Shown here: piece after piece, positions 46,053 through 54,421 of the stretch | How positions within the stretch are numbered: position 1 is the stretch's first letter | Layout of the letters: every line of letters starts with the position of its first letter | NCBI GenBank assembly: GCA_018436705.1 | Contig: JAHDLA010000020.1 | Coordinates: forward strand, 62,001-126,000 | DNA from: Sedimentibacter sp. | Lineage (GTDB): Bacteria > Bacillota > Clostridia > Tissierellales > Sedimentibacteraceae | DNA: 64,000 nucleotides | Reading direction: 5' to 3' | The notes under the pieces: generated by a model | What the model was told of the DNA's origin: nothing | The model's input: only the letters and a program-made list of their open reading frames with translations | The model's database searches: none | Made by a program: the position numbers and the translations under genes

Positions 46053-47456
46053 TTAGAACCTGAAATACAAAAATGGATTAAACGAGCCGTCGACCAAGTA
46101 ACCTGTTATTAATAACATCAACGATAAAAGGACAATTGGTTCTAATAAATTTAAAATATGTTCACCTTTTTTACTGCTTTTTATCTTATTTATTGCTTTA
46201 ACAGTTAATGGAGTTGCTCCAAAAGCAGCAATAATCATCGTAAATCCATAGCTGCTTAAATAATAATCTGTCTTTGCATCTGAGAAGGGTATGTTCAAAA
46301 TTCCAAACATTCCTTTAATATATTCGATACATTCTGCCATATTATTTGTATTGAATATCACAAAACTGATTCCCACAAAAAATAAGGTATATATATATCC
46401 CGCAATATCGGGCAATTTATTCAGAATCGAATTAAGAAATAATTTTTCCAAGCTTAAGAGAATTCCAAAATATAATCCCCAGATAATAAAATTCCAACTG
46501 GCACCGTGCCAGAGGCCCGTCAAAAACCATACAACAAAAATATTTCTAAGCCATCTGGCAGTACCTGCACGTCTTCCCCTCATAGGTATATACAAATAAT
46601 CCCTGAACCATGTTCCCAGAGATATGTGCCACCTTCTCCAAAATTCAGAAATACTTTTAGAAATGTAAGGATAATTAAAGTTCTCAAGAAAGTGGAAACC
46701 AAAAATACGTCCTAATCCTATGGCCATATCACTGTAACCTGAAAAATCATAATAAATTTGAAGCATAAAGGATACGGCAGCAATCCAATAAAATAAAATC
46801 GTGCCCTCATCTGAATTCAGAAAAACCTGCCCCAGTTCTCCCAATGTGTTAGCAATCAGTACCTTTTTAGACAGCCCTACAATAAACCGGTTAACACCAT
46901 AGGCAAAGTCTGCGACTGTATGTTTTCGTTGTGATAATTCCTGTTCAACCGTTGTATATCTTACTATGGGTCCTGCTATAAGCTGCGGAAACAGCGATAC
47001 ATATGCGGCAAAGCTGAAGAAATTTTTATTTGCCCTGGCATTGCCATTGTAAACATCTATAGTATAGGATAAAATCTGAAATGTATAAAAGCTTATCCCA
47101 ATCGGAAGCACTACCTTTAAAGAACTTATTTTTATATTAAATAACCCATTTATATTTTCGATTAAAAAATCTGCATATTTGAAATATAGTAAAATGCCCA
47201 GACTAAAAATAATTGAGCAGATAAGCGGTAATTTCGCATATCTGCTCTTTCTTGATTTATCAATCCACAATCCATGAAGAAAACCCGATAAAGATGAGAT
47301 TATCATCAAAATTGAATATACCGGCTCACCATAAAAGTAGAACAGTAAACTAGAAACAAAAAGAATAAAATTCTTGAATTTAAATGGCACTATAAAGTAT
47401 AGCATTAATACTATCGGCAAAAAGCAGTAAATAAAGCTGATACTTGAGAATAACAT
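46053..47456 (-). CDS. MBOAT-family O-acyltransferase (AlgI/DltB-like)
   Basis: The 467-residue membrane protein has about 10-12 hydrophobic segments, 'SEFWRRWHISLGTWFRDYLY' and the catalytic His in 'GLWHGASWNFI'. It moves acyl groups across the membrane for O-acetylation of a surface polysaccharide. It starts one base after the DUF4358 gene ends and is followed by the DHHW gene, forming a three-gene operon. Confidence 0.93.
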   Translation of the reverse strand: MLFSSISFIYCFLPIVLMLYFIVPFKFKNFILFVSSLLFYFYGEPVYSILMIISSLSGFLHGLWIDKSRKSRYAKLPLICSIIFSLGILLYFKYADFLIENINGLFNIKISSLKVVLPIGISFYTFQILSYTIDVYNGNARANKNFFSFAAYVSLFPQLIAGPIVRYTTVEQELSQRKHTVADFAYGVNRFIVGLSKKVLIANTLGELGQVFLNSDEGTILFYWIAAVSFMLQIYYDFSGYSDMAIGLGRIFGFHFLENFNYPYISKSISEFWRRWHISLGTWFRDYLYIPMRGRRAGTARWLRNIFVVWFLTGLWHGASWNFIIWGLYFGILLSLEKLFLNSILNKLPDIAGYIYTLFFVGISFVIFNTNNMAECIEYIKGMFGILNIPFSDAKTDYYLSSYGFTMIIAAFGATPLTVKAINKIKSSKKGEHILNLLEPIVLLSLMLLITGYLVDGSFNPFLYFRF

Positions 47457-47457
47457 T

Positions 47458-47970
47458 TTATTTTTCCTTTAATTGAAGAAATGCATCATGCAGAGCATTT
47501 CCGCCGTCGTTACTCATTATCAAAATTACCACATCACCGATATTGTCAACAATAACATTGTCAGGGTCTACCCCTACACATATCCACTTCCTGGGATCTG
47601 CATTTTCTTTAATGTCTGTTTTTATTTTTTCAATATCTGCATCTTCTTTTACTCTCACCAGACATAAAGAGTACGCAGAAGCAGACATCACAGGTTCTGA
47701 AGCAATTGCTTCTTCAAATTCAATATCTTCCTTGCCGAGAAAATAATCGGCATTTTCTGCTGTGATTTCTGTAGTTTGTAATCCATTTTCAATGTAATCC
47801 TTAAACGAGTCACTAACATCAGCTGTTTCATATATCTTATCCAGAATACTCTCAAGATTTCCATCAAGGTTGTTATTTTCAATCGGATTTGTATCCGCAT
47901 CCTTTGATTGACATGCAGTAAAACTAATTACCAGGATTAATGTCAATACTATTAAATGTAATTTTTTCAT
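47458..47970 (-). CDS. DUF4358 lipoprotein
   Basis: The 170-residue protein has a lipoprotein signal 'ISFTACQSK' with the lipidated Cys at residue 20. The rest is a small extracellular domain of the DUF4358 type ('DIEKIKTDIKENADPRKW'). The family often sits beside MBOAT/DHHW genes in Clostridia; its role is unknown. AAGGAG precedes the ATG, directly after a long inverted repeat. Confidence 0.85.
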   Translation of the reverse strand: MKKLHLIVLTLILVISFTACQSKDADTNPIENNNLDGNLESILDKIYETADVSDSFKDYIENGLQTTEITAENADYFLGKEDIEFEEAIASEPVMSASAYSLCLVRVKEDADIEKIKTDIKENADPRKWICVGVDPDNVIVDNIGDVVILIMSNDGGNALHDAFLQLKEK

Positions 47971-47986
47971 AAAATTCTCCTTTTTA

Positions 47987-48077
47987 GTTACTATTCACAG
48001 TATCCATAACTCGTGTCCGAAACCGTGAGTGGATATTTTTCTTATTTTTCACCTTGACTTTGACTGTGAATAGTAAC
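47987..48077. repeat. Inverted repeat with 15-bp perfect arms upstream of the DUF4358 operon
   Basis: GTTACTATTCACAGT (47987-48001) is repeated as its exact complement at 48063-48077. A shorter ATCCA/TGGAT stem lies inside. It is either a MITE-like insertion or a leader hairpin placed just before the ribosome site. Confidence 0.6.
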
Positions 48078-48277
48078 CCTTTTTAATAATAATGCATGCA
48101 TTTCATAATATATTAGACGGTAAAATACTGATAATGTTCCGTAATATTTATTACAGAAATATTACATGTGCAATTTAATCTTTTTTTATCTGTCATGCAC
48201 ACTTTAAATATCCGTACAACTCTGCCGTTATTATTTAATGCAGTAATCAGATATTAATAAATATACTAACAACCTCT

Positions 48278-48309
48278 TATTGGAGATAGTTTCCAATAAA
48301 GTTTTTTTA
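48278..48309 (+). terminator. Orphan terminator-like hairpin
   Basis: TATTGGA and TCCAATA pair over a 7-base loop and are followed by AAGTTTTTTT on the + strand. No + strand gene precedes it. The rest of 48078-48375 is AT-rich and shows no gene; a small RNA ending here is possible. Confidence 0.4.
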
Positions 48310-48375
48310 TTTTGTGTAACATTATAGTATAGCTATTCGTTATTATTAGTGAAGGAGCTCCGAGAGAGAAGGTGA

Positions 48376-48799
48376 AATAGTACTTGTATACTTCTTTTGC
48401 TTCCATTTGTTTATTCGACTTGGTCTTATAGTATATATTAACTCAAGGGGTGGAGTGATTACATTGCCAAGACTATTTTTATCTTATTATTCACTCATTG
48501 CCATGATATTGGCTTTAATCTTTGGATTTATCATTCTTTTATTCCGTCGTAATAGAAAAGAAAATAGTTTTATGAAGAGGTTTTTCTTATTACCAGTATC
48601 TTATTTATTGGGTCAGCTGATTATTAAAGGATTTACTACTTCATCATATACTGCTACACGAGATTTTTATGCAATGTTATTAATTATGATAGCAATATAT
48701 ATTGCTTCTCTCATGGCTTTAAACATAATTAGTGCGTATAAAATGGGAAAAAAATAAAAGGCATTTATTTGAAGTTTACTCTACGGAGATAATGTTTGT
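48376..48799 (+). repeat. Direct repeat copy 1 (~0.4 kb)
   Basis: This segment is nearly identical, with about ten substitutions plus small indels, to 53985-54406. It includes the small membrane-protein gene and, at its left edge, about 45 bases of an IS1182-like transposase remnant that is longer in copy 2. The two copies bracket the symporter / opine dehydrogenase / toxin-antitoxin block. Confidence 0.85.
48464..48757 (+). CDS. Small membrane protein of unknown function, copy 1
   Basis: The 97-residue product has three predicted membrane segments (about 10-30, 38-55 and 65-90). I do not recognise the family. The start is taken as the TTG at 48464, 8 bases after GGAG; an in-frame ATG at 48407 would run through the transposase remnant. 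Copy 2 at 54073 differs at about five residues, and both frames are intact, which suggests that the protein is or was selected. Confidence 0.55.
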   Translation: MPRLFLSYYSLIAMILALIFGFIILLFRRNRKENSFMKRFFLLPVSYLLGQLIIKGFTTSSYTATRDFYAMLLIMIAIYIASLMALNIISAYKMGKK

Positions 48800-48857
48800 G
48801 GTTCTTTGATGGTTTATTTGTGATACGTTGTTTTAACTATTCTGAGTAATTATTTAG

Positions 48858-48884
48858 CGCCTCAGAATTTCTGAGGCGTTTTTT
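48858..48884 (+). terminator. Terminator after the small membrane protein gene
   Basis: CGCCTCAG pairs perfectly with CTGAGGCG over a 5-base loop, then six T. Confidence 0.85.
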
Positions 48885-48934
48885 GTTGTATAAACAATAA
48901 AGACACTATAATTAAATGGAACTCTTATAAATGC

Positions 48935-49705
48935 TCATATACTACTATTATCTTTAACTTTTAGTCTTTTTTTCTCCATTTTTTTTGACAAAAGCATATC
49001 TGTATTATATGATTCATTAATAATACTAATTCTTGAAAAAATATGATTGTACATAATTTCCTTAGCTAAAAGAGGATCTCTTTTTTTCATTGCACTGATT
49101 AGATAGGTATGATTATTAAGACTCTCGTTTATAATATTTTTATCTACATATTTATTAAACTTAGAATAATCGTTCAATTTAAGCTCGTCTAAAATAGAAT
49201 GAATAAAATTTGCACATAATATGTTACGGCTTAATTGAGCGATTTTATAATGAAAGTCAAAATCATTAGTATAAAAAAAATTAGCTATTTCATGTTTTTT
49301 TATATTATTATTAAGCATTTCTAATTCCAACTCATTTATTTCATCATCAGTAGATCTTATTGTTGCATAGTAAGCCATTTCTGGCTCAATAATTAATCTA
49401 GTTTCTAAAAGATTTTCTATTGTTGAATTGTTTTTTAGATTTTCAAAAAAATGCATATTGTGAATATTAGCTATTGCATTTTCAGATACAAATGTACCGA
49501 TTCCAGCTTTGGAAGTTAGAATTTCAAAATTCACCAATATTTTCATGGATTCTCTCAAAATATTTCTGCTTACATTAAATGAAGATGATAATTCAATTTC
49601 ACTAGGCAATTTTGTACCAGGTTGCCACTTTCCACTTTCTATTTGATCAACCATAATTTTAATAAGTTGATTACTTAAACTTGATTTATTTAATTTAGGT
49701 ATCAC
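48935..49705 (-). CDS. GntR-family (FadR/FCD subfamily) transcriptional regulator
   Basis: The 256-residue protein has a GntR winged helix (about 1-75; 'GTKLPSEIELSSSFNVSRN', 'GIGTFVSE') and a C-terminal all-helical FCD ligand domain. It starts with GTG after GAGGTGAAATT. It diverges from the Na+ symporter gene; a 33-base palindrome lies over that gene's transcription start, so this protein is probably its repressor, with the transported compound or its product as effector. Confidence 0.9.
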   Translation of the reverse strand: MIPKLNKSSLSNQLIKIMVDQIESGKWQPGTKLPSEIELSSSFNVSRNILRESMKILVNFEILTSKAGIGTFVSENAIANIHNMHFFENLKNNSTIENLLETRLIIEPEMAYYATIRSTDDEINELELEMLNNNIKKHEIANFFYTNDFDFHYKIAQLSRNILCANFIHSILDELKLNDYSKFNKYVDKNIINESLNNHTYLISAMKKRDPLLAKEIMYNHIFSRISIINESYNTDMLLSKKMEKKRLKVKDNSSI

Positions 49706-49782
49706 AATTTCACCTCAATTTTGATATAATTACATTTTATATAATTAAATTATATAAATCAAGTAAAAAGTAAAAAAAAGTA

Positions 49783-49811
49783 TTGCAAAACGTTTTCTAT
49801 TGTAATATAAT
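49783..49811 (+). promoter_or_regulatory. Promoter for the symporter gene
   Basis: TTGCAA (49783-49788) and TATAAT (49806-49811) are 17 bases apart, directly followed by the GntR palindrome. Confidence 0.75.
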
Positions 49812-49814
49812 ACA

Positions 49815-49847
49815 AACAAGTTCAATTGTACTACAACTGAACTTGTT
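49815..49847. promoter_or_regulatory. 33-base palindromic operator, probable GntR site
   Basis: Arms of 16 bases (AACAAGTTCA...) are complementary with a single mismatch around a central C. The core TTGTACTACAA resembles FCD-type GntR half sites. It covers the expected transcription start, as in direct repression. Confidence 0.75.
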
Positions 49848-49873
49848 GAAAAATAAAATAGAGGAGTGATAAT

Positions 49874-51286
49874 ATGACTACAACAATTATAATCATTATT
49901 ACTACAGTTGCTGTAATCCTGCTGACTCTGGTTCCGACTTATGTCATTACCAACAAAAGCAAGACTACTGAAGAGGACTGGGCAATTGCAAATCGAAGCC
50001 TTCCTTTATATGTTGTGGTAGGAACGCAGTTTGCAAGCGCAATGGGCGGGGGCGTATTGGTAGCACATTTGGGAAATGCATATGCTAGAGGCATAGGTGT
50101 ATTACTATATGGTGTCCTGGCCACTGTACCTTTTATTTTTATTATGTACATAGCTAAATGGCTGCGTTCTAAAAACTACACTACGATTCCAGAAATCCTG
50201 CGCACATTTACGAACAACAACAAAGGTGTAACCATTTTTGCTGCTTTGATGACGCTGATTGTACCGTTTGGATGGGTAACTTCTCAGATAACGGCATTTG
50301 GAAACATTTATTCAGGTTTGACTGGTCTAGATTATAATCTTATATGTATTGTATTTGCTATTGTAAGCTTATTTTTTATTATGCCTTCAGGTTTGAAAAC
50401 AGTAGCATGGACAGACTTTATATTCTCCTGCTTTATGATTGTATTATGTACTATTTCATTAATTTATGCTTCTAATATAGGTGGTGGATTGAGTAAAACG
50501 TTAACGAATTTAAAATCAATAGACCCCAATTTGTTGAGTTTCAGAGGCTCTTTGGAAAATAACATAGGAATGACTACTGCGTTTCTATGGATTTTCTCTA
50601 TATTGCCGGGTGGTGTTACTAACCAGATATATTTTCAGCGCGTCTGTGCAATTGATAGTGAGAAAAACGTTAACAAAAGTCTAGCCATATCTGCAGGTAT
50701 ATCTTTACTGAGTTTTTGTTGGGCAGTGTTCATGGGAATGACTATCAGATCAGCGAATCCTTCCATTGAAAACAATGCTGCTACAGCATGGTTTATGAAC
50801 CAATTGCCAACATTTCTACTGGCCATATTTGCTGCGCTTATCTTTGCTACGTTAATGTCTACTGTTAGCTCAGGTATTCAGACGGCGGTTATGAATATCA
50901 CAAGAGATATTATTCCTGTTATATCACCAAGTATGTCTGAAAAGAAACTGCTGAGTATTTCACGCCTTCTTTCTTTAGTTCTTATGGTTATAGCACTTCT
51001 GATGTGCTTAGTATTTACAGATACATTAGGTTGGTTAGTATCAACATATGCATTTTCTGCTGCAACGTTAGCTTGCCCTATTTTCATAAGCTACACATTC
51101 CGTGACAAAAACTTTATTACAACTCAAGGTGTTATTGCCGGAATGGTTGGAGGAATTGTAGGATGTACAATTGGAATGATTTTGAAAACTTCCATCAGTT
51201 ATGCAGCAGTTGGGATTGGAATATCTTTTGTTTCCATGATGGCTGTATGTGCACTGACTTGCAAAAAGAAAACTTCTGCATTATAG
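49874..51286 (+). CDS. Sodium:solute symporter family transporter
   Basis: The 470-residue membrane protein has about 13 hydrophobic segments and the SSS pattern: 'DWAIANRSLPLYVVVGTQFA' near the N-terminus, 'GWVTSQITAFGN' and 'LMSTVSSGIQTAVMNITRD'. The substrate is unknown. Context (GntR regulator, opine dehydrogenase genes) suggests an organic acid or an amino-acid-derived compound. GAGGAGTG precedes the ATG. Confidence 0.9.
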   Translation: MTTTIIIIITTVAVILLTLVPTYVITNKSKTTEEDWAIANRSLPLYVVVGTQFASAMGGGVLVAHLGNAYARGIGVLLYGVLATVPFIFIMYIAKWLRSKNYTTIPEILRTFTNNNKGVTIFAALMTLIVPFGWVTSQITAFGNIYSGLTGLDYNLICIVFAIVSLFFIMPSGLKTVAWTDFIFSCFMIVLCTISLIYASNIGGGLSKTLTNLKSIDPNLLSFRGSLENNIGMTTAFLWIFSILPGGVTNQIYFQRVCAIDSEKNVNKSLAISAGISLLSFCWAVFMGMTIRSANPSIENNAATAWFMNQLPTFLLAIFAALIFATLMSTVSSGIQTAVMNITRDIIPVISPSMSEKKLLSISRLLSLVLMVIALLMCLVFTDTLGWLVSTYAFSAATLACPIFISYTFRDKNFITTQGVIAGMVGGIVGCTIGMILKTSISYAAVGIGISFVSMMAVCALTCKKKTSAL

Positions 51287-51360
51287 TAACAAACTAATTG
51301 TAAATATAACAGGATATTGTTAATACTCATGTTTTTAAAACTTATGAAAGGTATGATGTA

Positions 51361-51696
51361 ATGAAAAATAAAAGTATTGCAATAATTGGGGGAGGCAATG
51401 GTCGCAGGTATTTGTAGGATGGCTATCTTTGCGTGGATTTAGAACAAGGTTGTTTGATACCTTTACTGAGACAGTTTATAAATTACAGGCGTATTAATAT
51501 GGAAGATATCCCTTATTCTCTAGAATTCATTTGTGCAATGGGTGATGTTGTAGCAGTATCTACACCTTGTTGCAAGGATATAATTATTATTGTATGAGCA
51601 ATTCTGGTAGATGAGTTAGATGAAGGTAAAACTGCAAAGAACCTGGGTATTGATGAAATGAGTAAAGAAGAATTTAAAAAAATATTCCGCTGGTAA
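51361..51696 (+). pseudogene. Decayed opine dehydrogenase-family gene
   Basis: The start 'MKNKSIAIIGGGNG' is the NAD-binding loop of the family. After a frameshift a second frame reads 'QVFVGWLSLRGFRTRLFDTF', then about 260 codons are missing. The tail resumes with 'EDIPYSLEFICAMGDVV', contains an in-frame TGA and ends 'GKTAKNLGIDEMSKEEF'. Both ends align with the intact gene that follows (EDVPYALRAIQ..., ILLGDELDEGRTLANLG). This is the remnant of a paralogue. Confidence 0.85.
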
Positions 51697-51721
51697 CGGT
51701 CAGATGAAAGGAGAAAATGAA

Positions 51722-52804
51722 ATGAGTGAAAATAAACGTTGGGCAATCGTAGGTGCTGGAAATGGAGGACAAGCATTTGCAGCTTATCTTGCAATGCAGG
51801 GAATAGAGATCTCAATCTATGATATTTTCCAGAACACTGTTGACAAGTTGAATGAACTTGGAGGCGTTTCTATTTCAGGCAATGGAAAATTAACCGGTTT
51901 TGGAAAAATTGCTTTTGCAAGCACTGATATTAGAAAGGTTATAGATGACTCTGATGTAATTTGGGTTATTCAGCCATCTATCTATCATAAGGGAATTGCT
52001 GAAAAGATGGCCCCTTACCTAAAAGATGGCCAGACAATAATAATAAATCCAATTTCACCACTTGGTACAATAGAGTTTCGTAAAGCATTAGATGACAATG
52101 GATGTAAAGCTGATATCACGCTAGCTGGTACTAGTACACTTCTTTTTGCTTGCCGTTTAATAGAGCAAGGCAAAGTTTATATTAATGGTCAGAAGAAAGA
52201 GTTAAGTATTGCAGCTTATCCAAGTTCCAGAAATAAGCAGGTTGAAAAACTGATAAAATCATATTTTCCAGAGTTCAAATATGTTTCAGATATTTTGGCT
52301 GTATCGTTTGAAAATATGAATTTTGAATTCCATCCAGGCCCTACAATCTTGTATACTGCTATGATTGAGAAAAACATAGATTTTGAGTATTATATTGATT
52401 TTGTGCCGAGTCAAGTCAAACTGATTGAAGCAATTGATAAGGAGCGAATGGAACTTTGCGCAGCATATGGGGTAGAAGCTGTAGATGCTACTGAGACTTT
52501 CAAAGAATTGTACGGTTATAAAGGGAACCTTTATGAAATGATTAGTAATGCTGGTTGCTATAAAGGAATCAAAGGCCCTAAGAGCCTGAAGGTGAGATAC
52601 TTGATAGAAGATGTTCCATACGCACTTCGTGCTATTCAAACTCTTGCGAAAATTGCTGGAATTCAAACAACTGCTATTGATACAATCATTAACCTAGCTT
52701 ATATTCTTTTAGGAGATGAACTCGATGAAGGAAGAACGCTGGCAAATTTAGGGTTAAGTGAGAGTACCACAGTGGATGACATTATCAGTATGTGCAGGAA
52801 TTAA
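51722..52804 (+). CDS. NAD/NADP octopine/nopaline dehydrogenase family protein
   Basis: The 360-residue protein has a Rossmann domain with 'WAIVGAGNGGQAFAAYLA' at the N-terminus and a C-terminal opine dehydrogenase domain ('NMNFEFHPGPTILYTAMI', with the conserved HPGP-type catalytic His region). Members reduce an imine formed from an amino acid and a keto acid, or run the reverse reaction. AAGGAG (51708-51713) supports the start at 51722; the in-frame ATG at 51704 overlaps it. With the symporter upstream, opine-type compound use is likely. A terminator follows. Confidence 0.87.
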   Translation: MSENKRWAIVGAGNGGQAFAAYLAMQGIEISIYDIFQNTVDKLNELGGVSISGNGKLTGFGKIAFASTDIRKVIDDSDVIWVIQPSIYHKGIAEKMAPYLKDGQTIIINPISPLGTIEFRKALDDNGCKADITLAGTSTLLFACRLIEQGKVYINGQKKELSIAAYPSSRNKQVEKLIKSYFPEFKYVSDILAVSFENMNFEFHPGPTILYTAMIEKNIDFEYYIDFVPSQVKLIEAIDKERMELCAAYGVEAVDATETFKELYGYKGNLYEMISNAGCYKGIKGPKSLKVRYLIEDVPYALRAIQTLAKIAGIQTTAIDTIINLAYILLGDELDEGRTLANLGLSESTTVDDIISMCRN

Positions 52805-52897
52805 ATATTTAGTAAATTATCAAGGAATTGAGGTTCTAAAACAAATGTTTTAACATTTATATTATTGTTAATTAAGGATCAAATTAAATATCTTTGC

Positions 52898-52950
52898 AAA
52901 CCTCCAAACTAATGTAAAAGAAAATCTTTTAGTTTGGAGGTTTTAATTTT
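52898..52950 (+). terminator. Terminator after the opine dehydrogenase gene
   Basis: AAACCTCCAAACTAA pairs perfectly with TTAGTTTGGAGGTTT (15 bp) and is followed by TTTTAATTTT. The remaining 52951-53160 holds no gene I can see. Confidence 0.85.
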
Positions 52951-53160
52951 AGAGTAAAAAGAATGAATCAATAGAAAAGTCTGGGGGCGTGTATGCGGAC
53001 CTTGAAATGACTTTTAAAAATTTATTTTAGCACATAAAACGGTATAATCAGATAAAAGTTAATTGGAGTTAAAATGTCCATCTCTGTAATATCCTAAATT
53101 ATTCTAATCAAATTCTTGTAAAATCTACATAATAATGCTATAAAAAGGGAGGCTATAGTT

Positions 53161-53427
53161 ATGCTCCAAATTAGACCGATTACAGATTTAAGAAACACCA
53201 ATGAAATCTCTGATATTGCTCATGCCAAGAAAGAACCTATATTTATAACAAAAAACGGCTATGGAGACTTAGTTGTTATGAGTATTGAAACCTTTGATGC
53301 TATGCTTGAAGACCGTGAACTTGACGCGACTATCGCGGAGGCCGAAGCCGAGTATACTTCCGATGAACAGCTTATAGATGCGAGAGAGGCTTTATCGAGC
53401 CTAAAGAGGAAGCACTTTGTAAAATAA
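53161..53427 (+). CDS. Phd/YefM-family antitoxin
   Basis: The 88-residue protein has the Phd/YefM pattern: 'LQIRPITDLRNTNEISDIA' (DNA-binding N-terminus), 'KKEPIFITKNGYGDLVVMS' and an acidic, flexible C-terminus that would wrap the toxin. GGGAGG precedes the ATG. It is paired with a RelE/ParE-type gene directly downstream. Likely self-regulating, as usual for these modules. Confidence 0.9.
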   Translation: MLQIRPITDLRNTNEISDIAHAKKEPIFITKNGYGDLVVMSIETFDAMLEDRELDATIAEAEAEYTSDEQLIDAREALSSLKRKHFVK

Positions 53428-53443
53428 ATATTCAGTAAAATTA

Positions 53444-53722
53444 TTGCCTCGTGCATACCGTGATTTGGACGGAATATATGCTTACATTGCTGATACCCTC
53501 ATAGAGCCTAGCATTGTTGTTAAATTAGTTGATTCTTTGGAGGAAACCGTTTTCAGTTTGGAGAGCATGCCTCAGCGAGGAGCTTTAAGAAAAAAGGGTG
53601 CTTACGCATACAAAGGATATCACCAGCTTTTTGTTGGCAATTTTATGGTTTTGTATCGCATTGCAGAAGCAAAGAAGCAAGTTATTATAATAACAATTCG
53701 ATACTCAAAAAGCGAATTTTAG
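53444..53722 (+). CDS. RelE/ParE-family toxin, start codon unclear
   Basis: The product matches ParE/RelE: 'LPRAYRDLDGIYAYIADTL', 'GALRKKGAYAYKGYHQLFVG', 'NFMVLYRIAEAKKQVIIITI'. Homologues usually begin a few residues earlier with M-K-Y-S-V-K; here those codons exist (53426-53443) but the codon where ATG is expected is AAT, and a stop lies just before it. Only a TTG at 53444 is available in frame, with no ribosome site. The toxin may be poorly translated or silent. Confidence 0.75.
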   Translation: MPRAYRDLDGIYAYIADTLIEPSIVVKLVDSLEETVFSLESMPQRGALRKKGAYAYKGYHQLFVGNFMVLYRIAEAKKQVIIITIRYSKSEF

Positions 53723-53757
53723 GAAGTTGCACCTCAATAGAGTATCTCAAACGTGTG

Positions 53758-54045
53758 CTATGATCGCTTTGAAAAGAAAGAGCCATAGGGAAATCTTTTC
53801 AATTCTGCATCTTTACCTTCTATTGACGCTCTTTTTTTATACTTTTCTAAATATTCTTCGGTCTTTTGATATTGCGATATTTTATAAAATTCATTAGTAT
53901 TCATACCAATTTTTAATATCTTTCTTGCACTCTTGTTTGCACATTCATTATGCTTTGGACAATTTTTGCACTGTGCTAAGTCATAATAGTACTTGTATAC
54001 TTCTCTTGCTTCCATTTGTTTATTCGACTTGGTCTTATAGTATAT
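53758..54045 (-). pseudogene. IS1182-like transposase C-terminal remnant
   Basis: The frame encodes 'QCKNCPKHNECANKS' (zinc-ribbon Cys cluster) and 'EYLEKYKKRASIEGKDAELKR', typical of the C-terminal part of IS1182-family transposases. Homology breaks before the expected His-Gly-Leu motif and the frame ends in unrelated 'YGSFFSKRS'. The catalytic N-terminal part is absent. About 45 bases of the same remnant are also found at the left edge of repeat copy 1. Confidence 0.75.
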
Positions 54046-54406
54046 ATTAACTCAAGGGGTGGAGTGATTACATTGCCAAGACTATTTTTATCTTATTATT
54101 CACTCATTGTCATGATATTGGCTTTAATCTTTGGATTTATCATTCTTTTATTCTGTCGTAATAGAAAAGAAAATAGCTTTATGAAGAGGATTTTCTTATT
54201 ACCAGTATCTTATTTATTGGGTCAGCTGATTATTAAAGGATTTACTACTTCATCATATACTGCTACACGAGATTTTTATGCAATGTTATTAATTATGATA
54301 CCAATATATATTGCTTCTCTCATGGCTTTAAACATAATTAGTGCATATAAAAGGGGAAAATAAAAAAAGGCATTTATTTGAAGTTTATTCTACGGCGACT
54401 TTGTTT
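53985..54406 (+). repeat. Direct repeat copy 2 (~0.4 kb)
   Basis: It matches 48376-48799, in the same orientation, offset 5609 bases. Copy 2 keeps the longer transposase remnant on its left; directly to its right the cassette-like array begins. Confidence 0.85.
54073..54363 (+). CDS. Small membrane protein of unknown function, copy 2
   Basis: The 96-residue product starts at TTG 54073 after GGAG, as in copy 1. Differences include Ala-to-Val, Arg-to-Cys, Phe-to-Ile and Ala-to-Pro changes and a shorter tail; the three membrane segments remain. The beginning of the gene overlaps, on the other strand, the transposase remnant. Confidence 0.5.
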   Translation: MPRLFLSYYSLIVMILALIFGFIILLFCRNRKENSFMKRIFLLPVSYLLGQLIIKGFTTSSYTATRDFYAMLLIMIPIYIASLMALNIISAYKRGK

Positions 54407-54421
54407 GCTTGTCTCGTGTTC

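Noticed and set aside
53116..53144. Promoter TTGTAA-N17-TATAAA for the toxin-antitoxin genes
   Set aside because: The implied transcription start (~53151) would cut through the GGGAGG ribosome site of the antitoxin, so another promoter is more likely.
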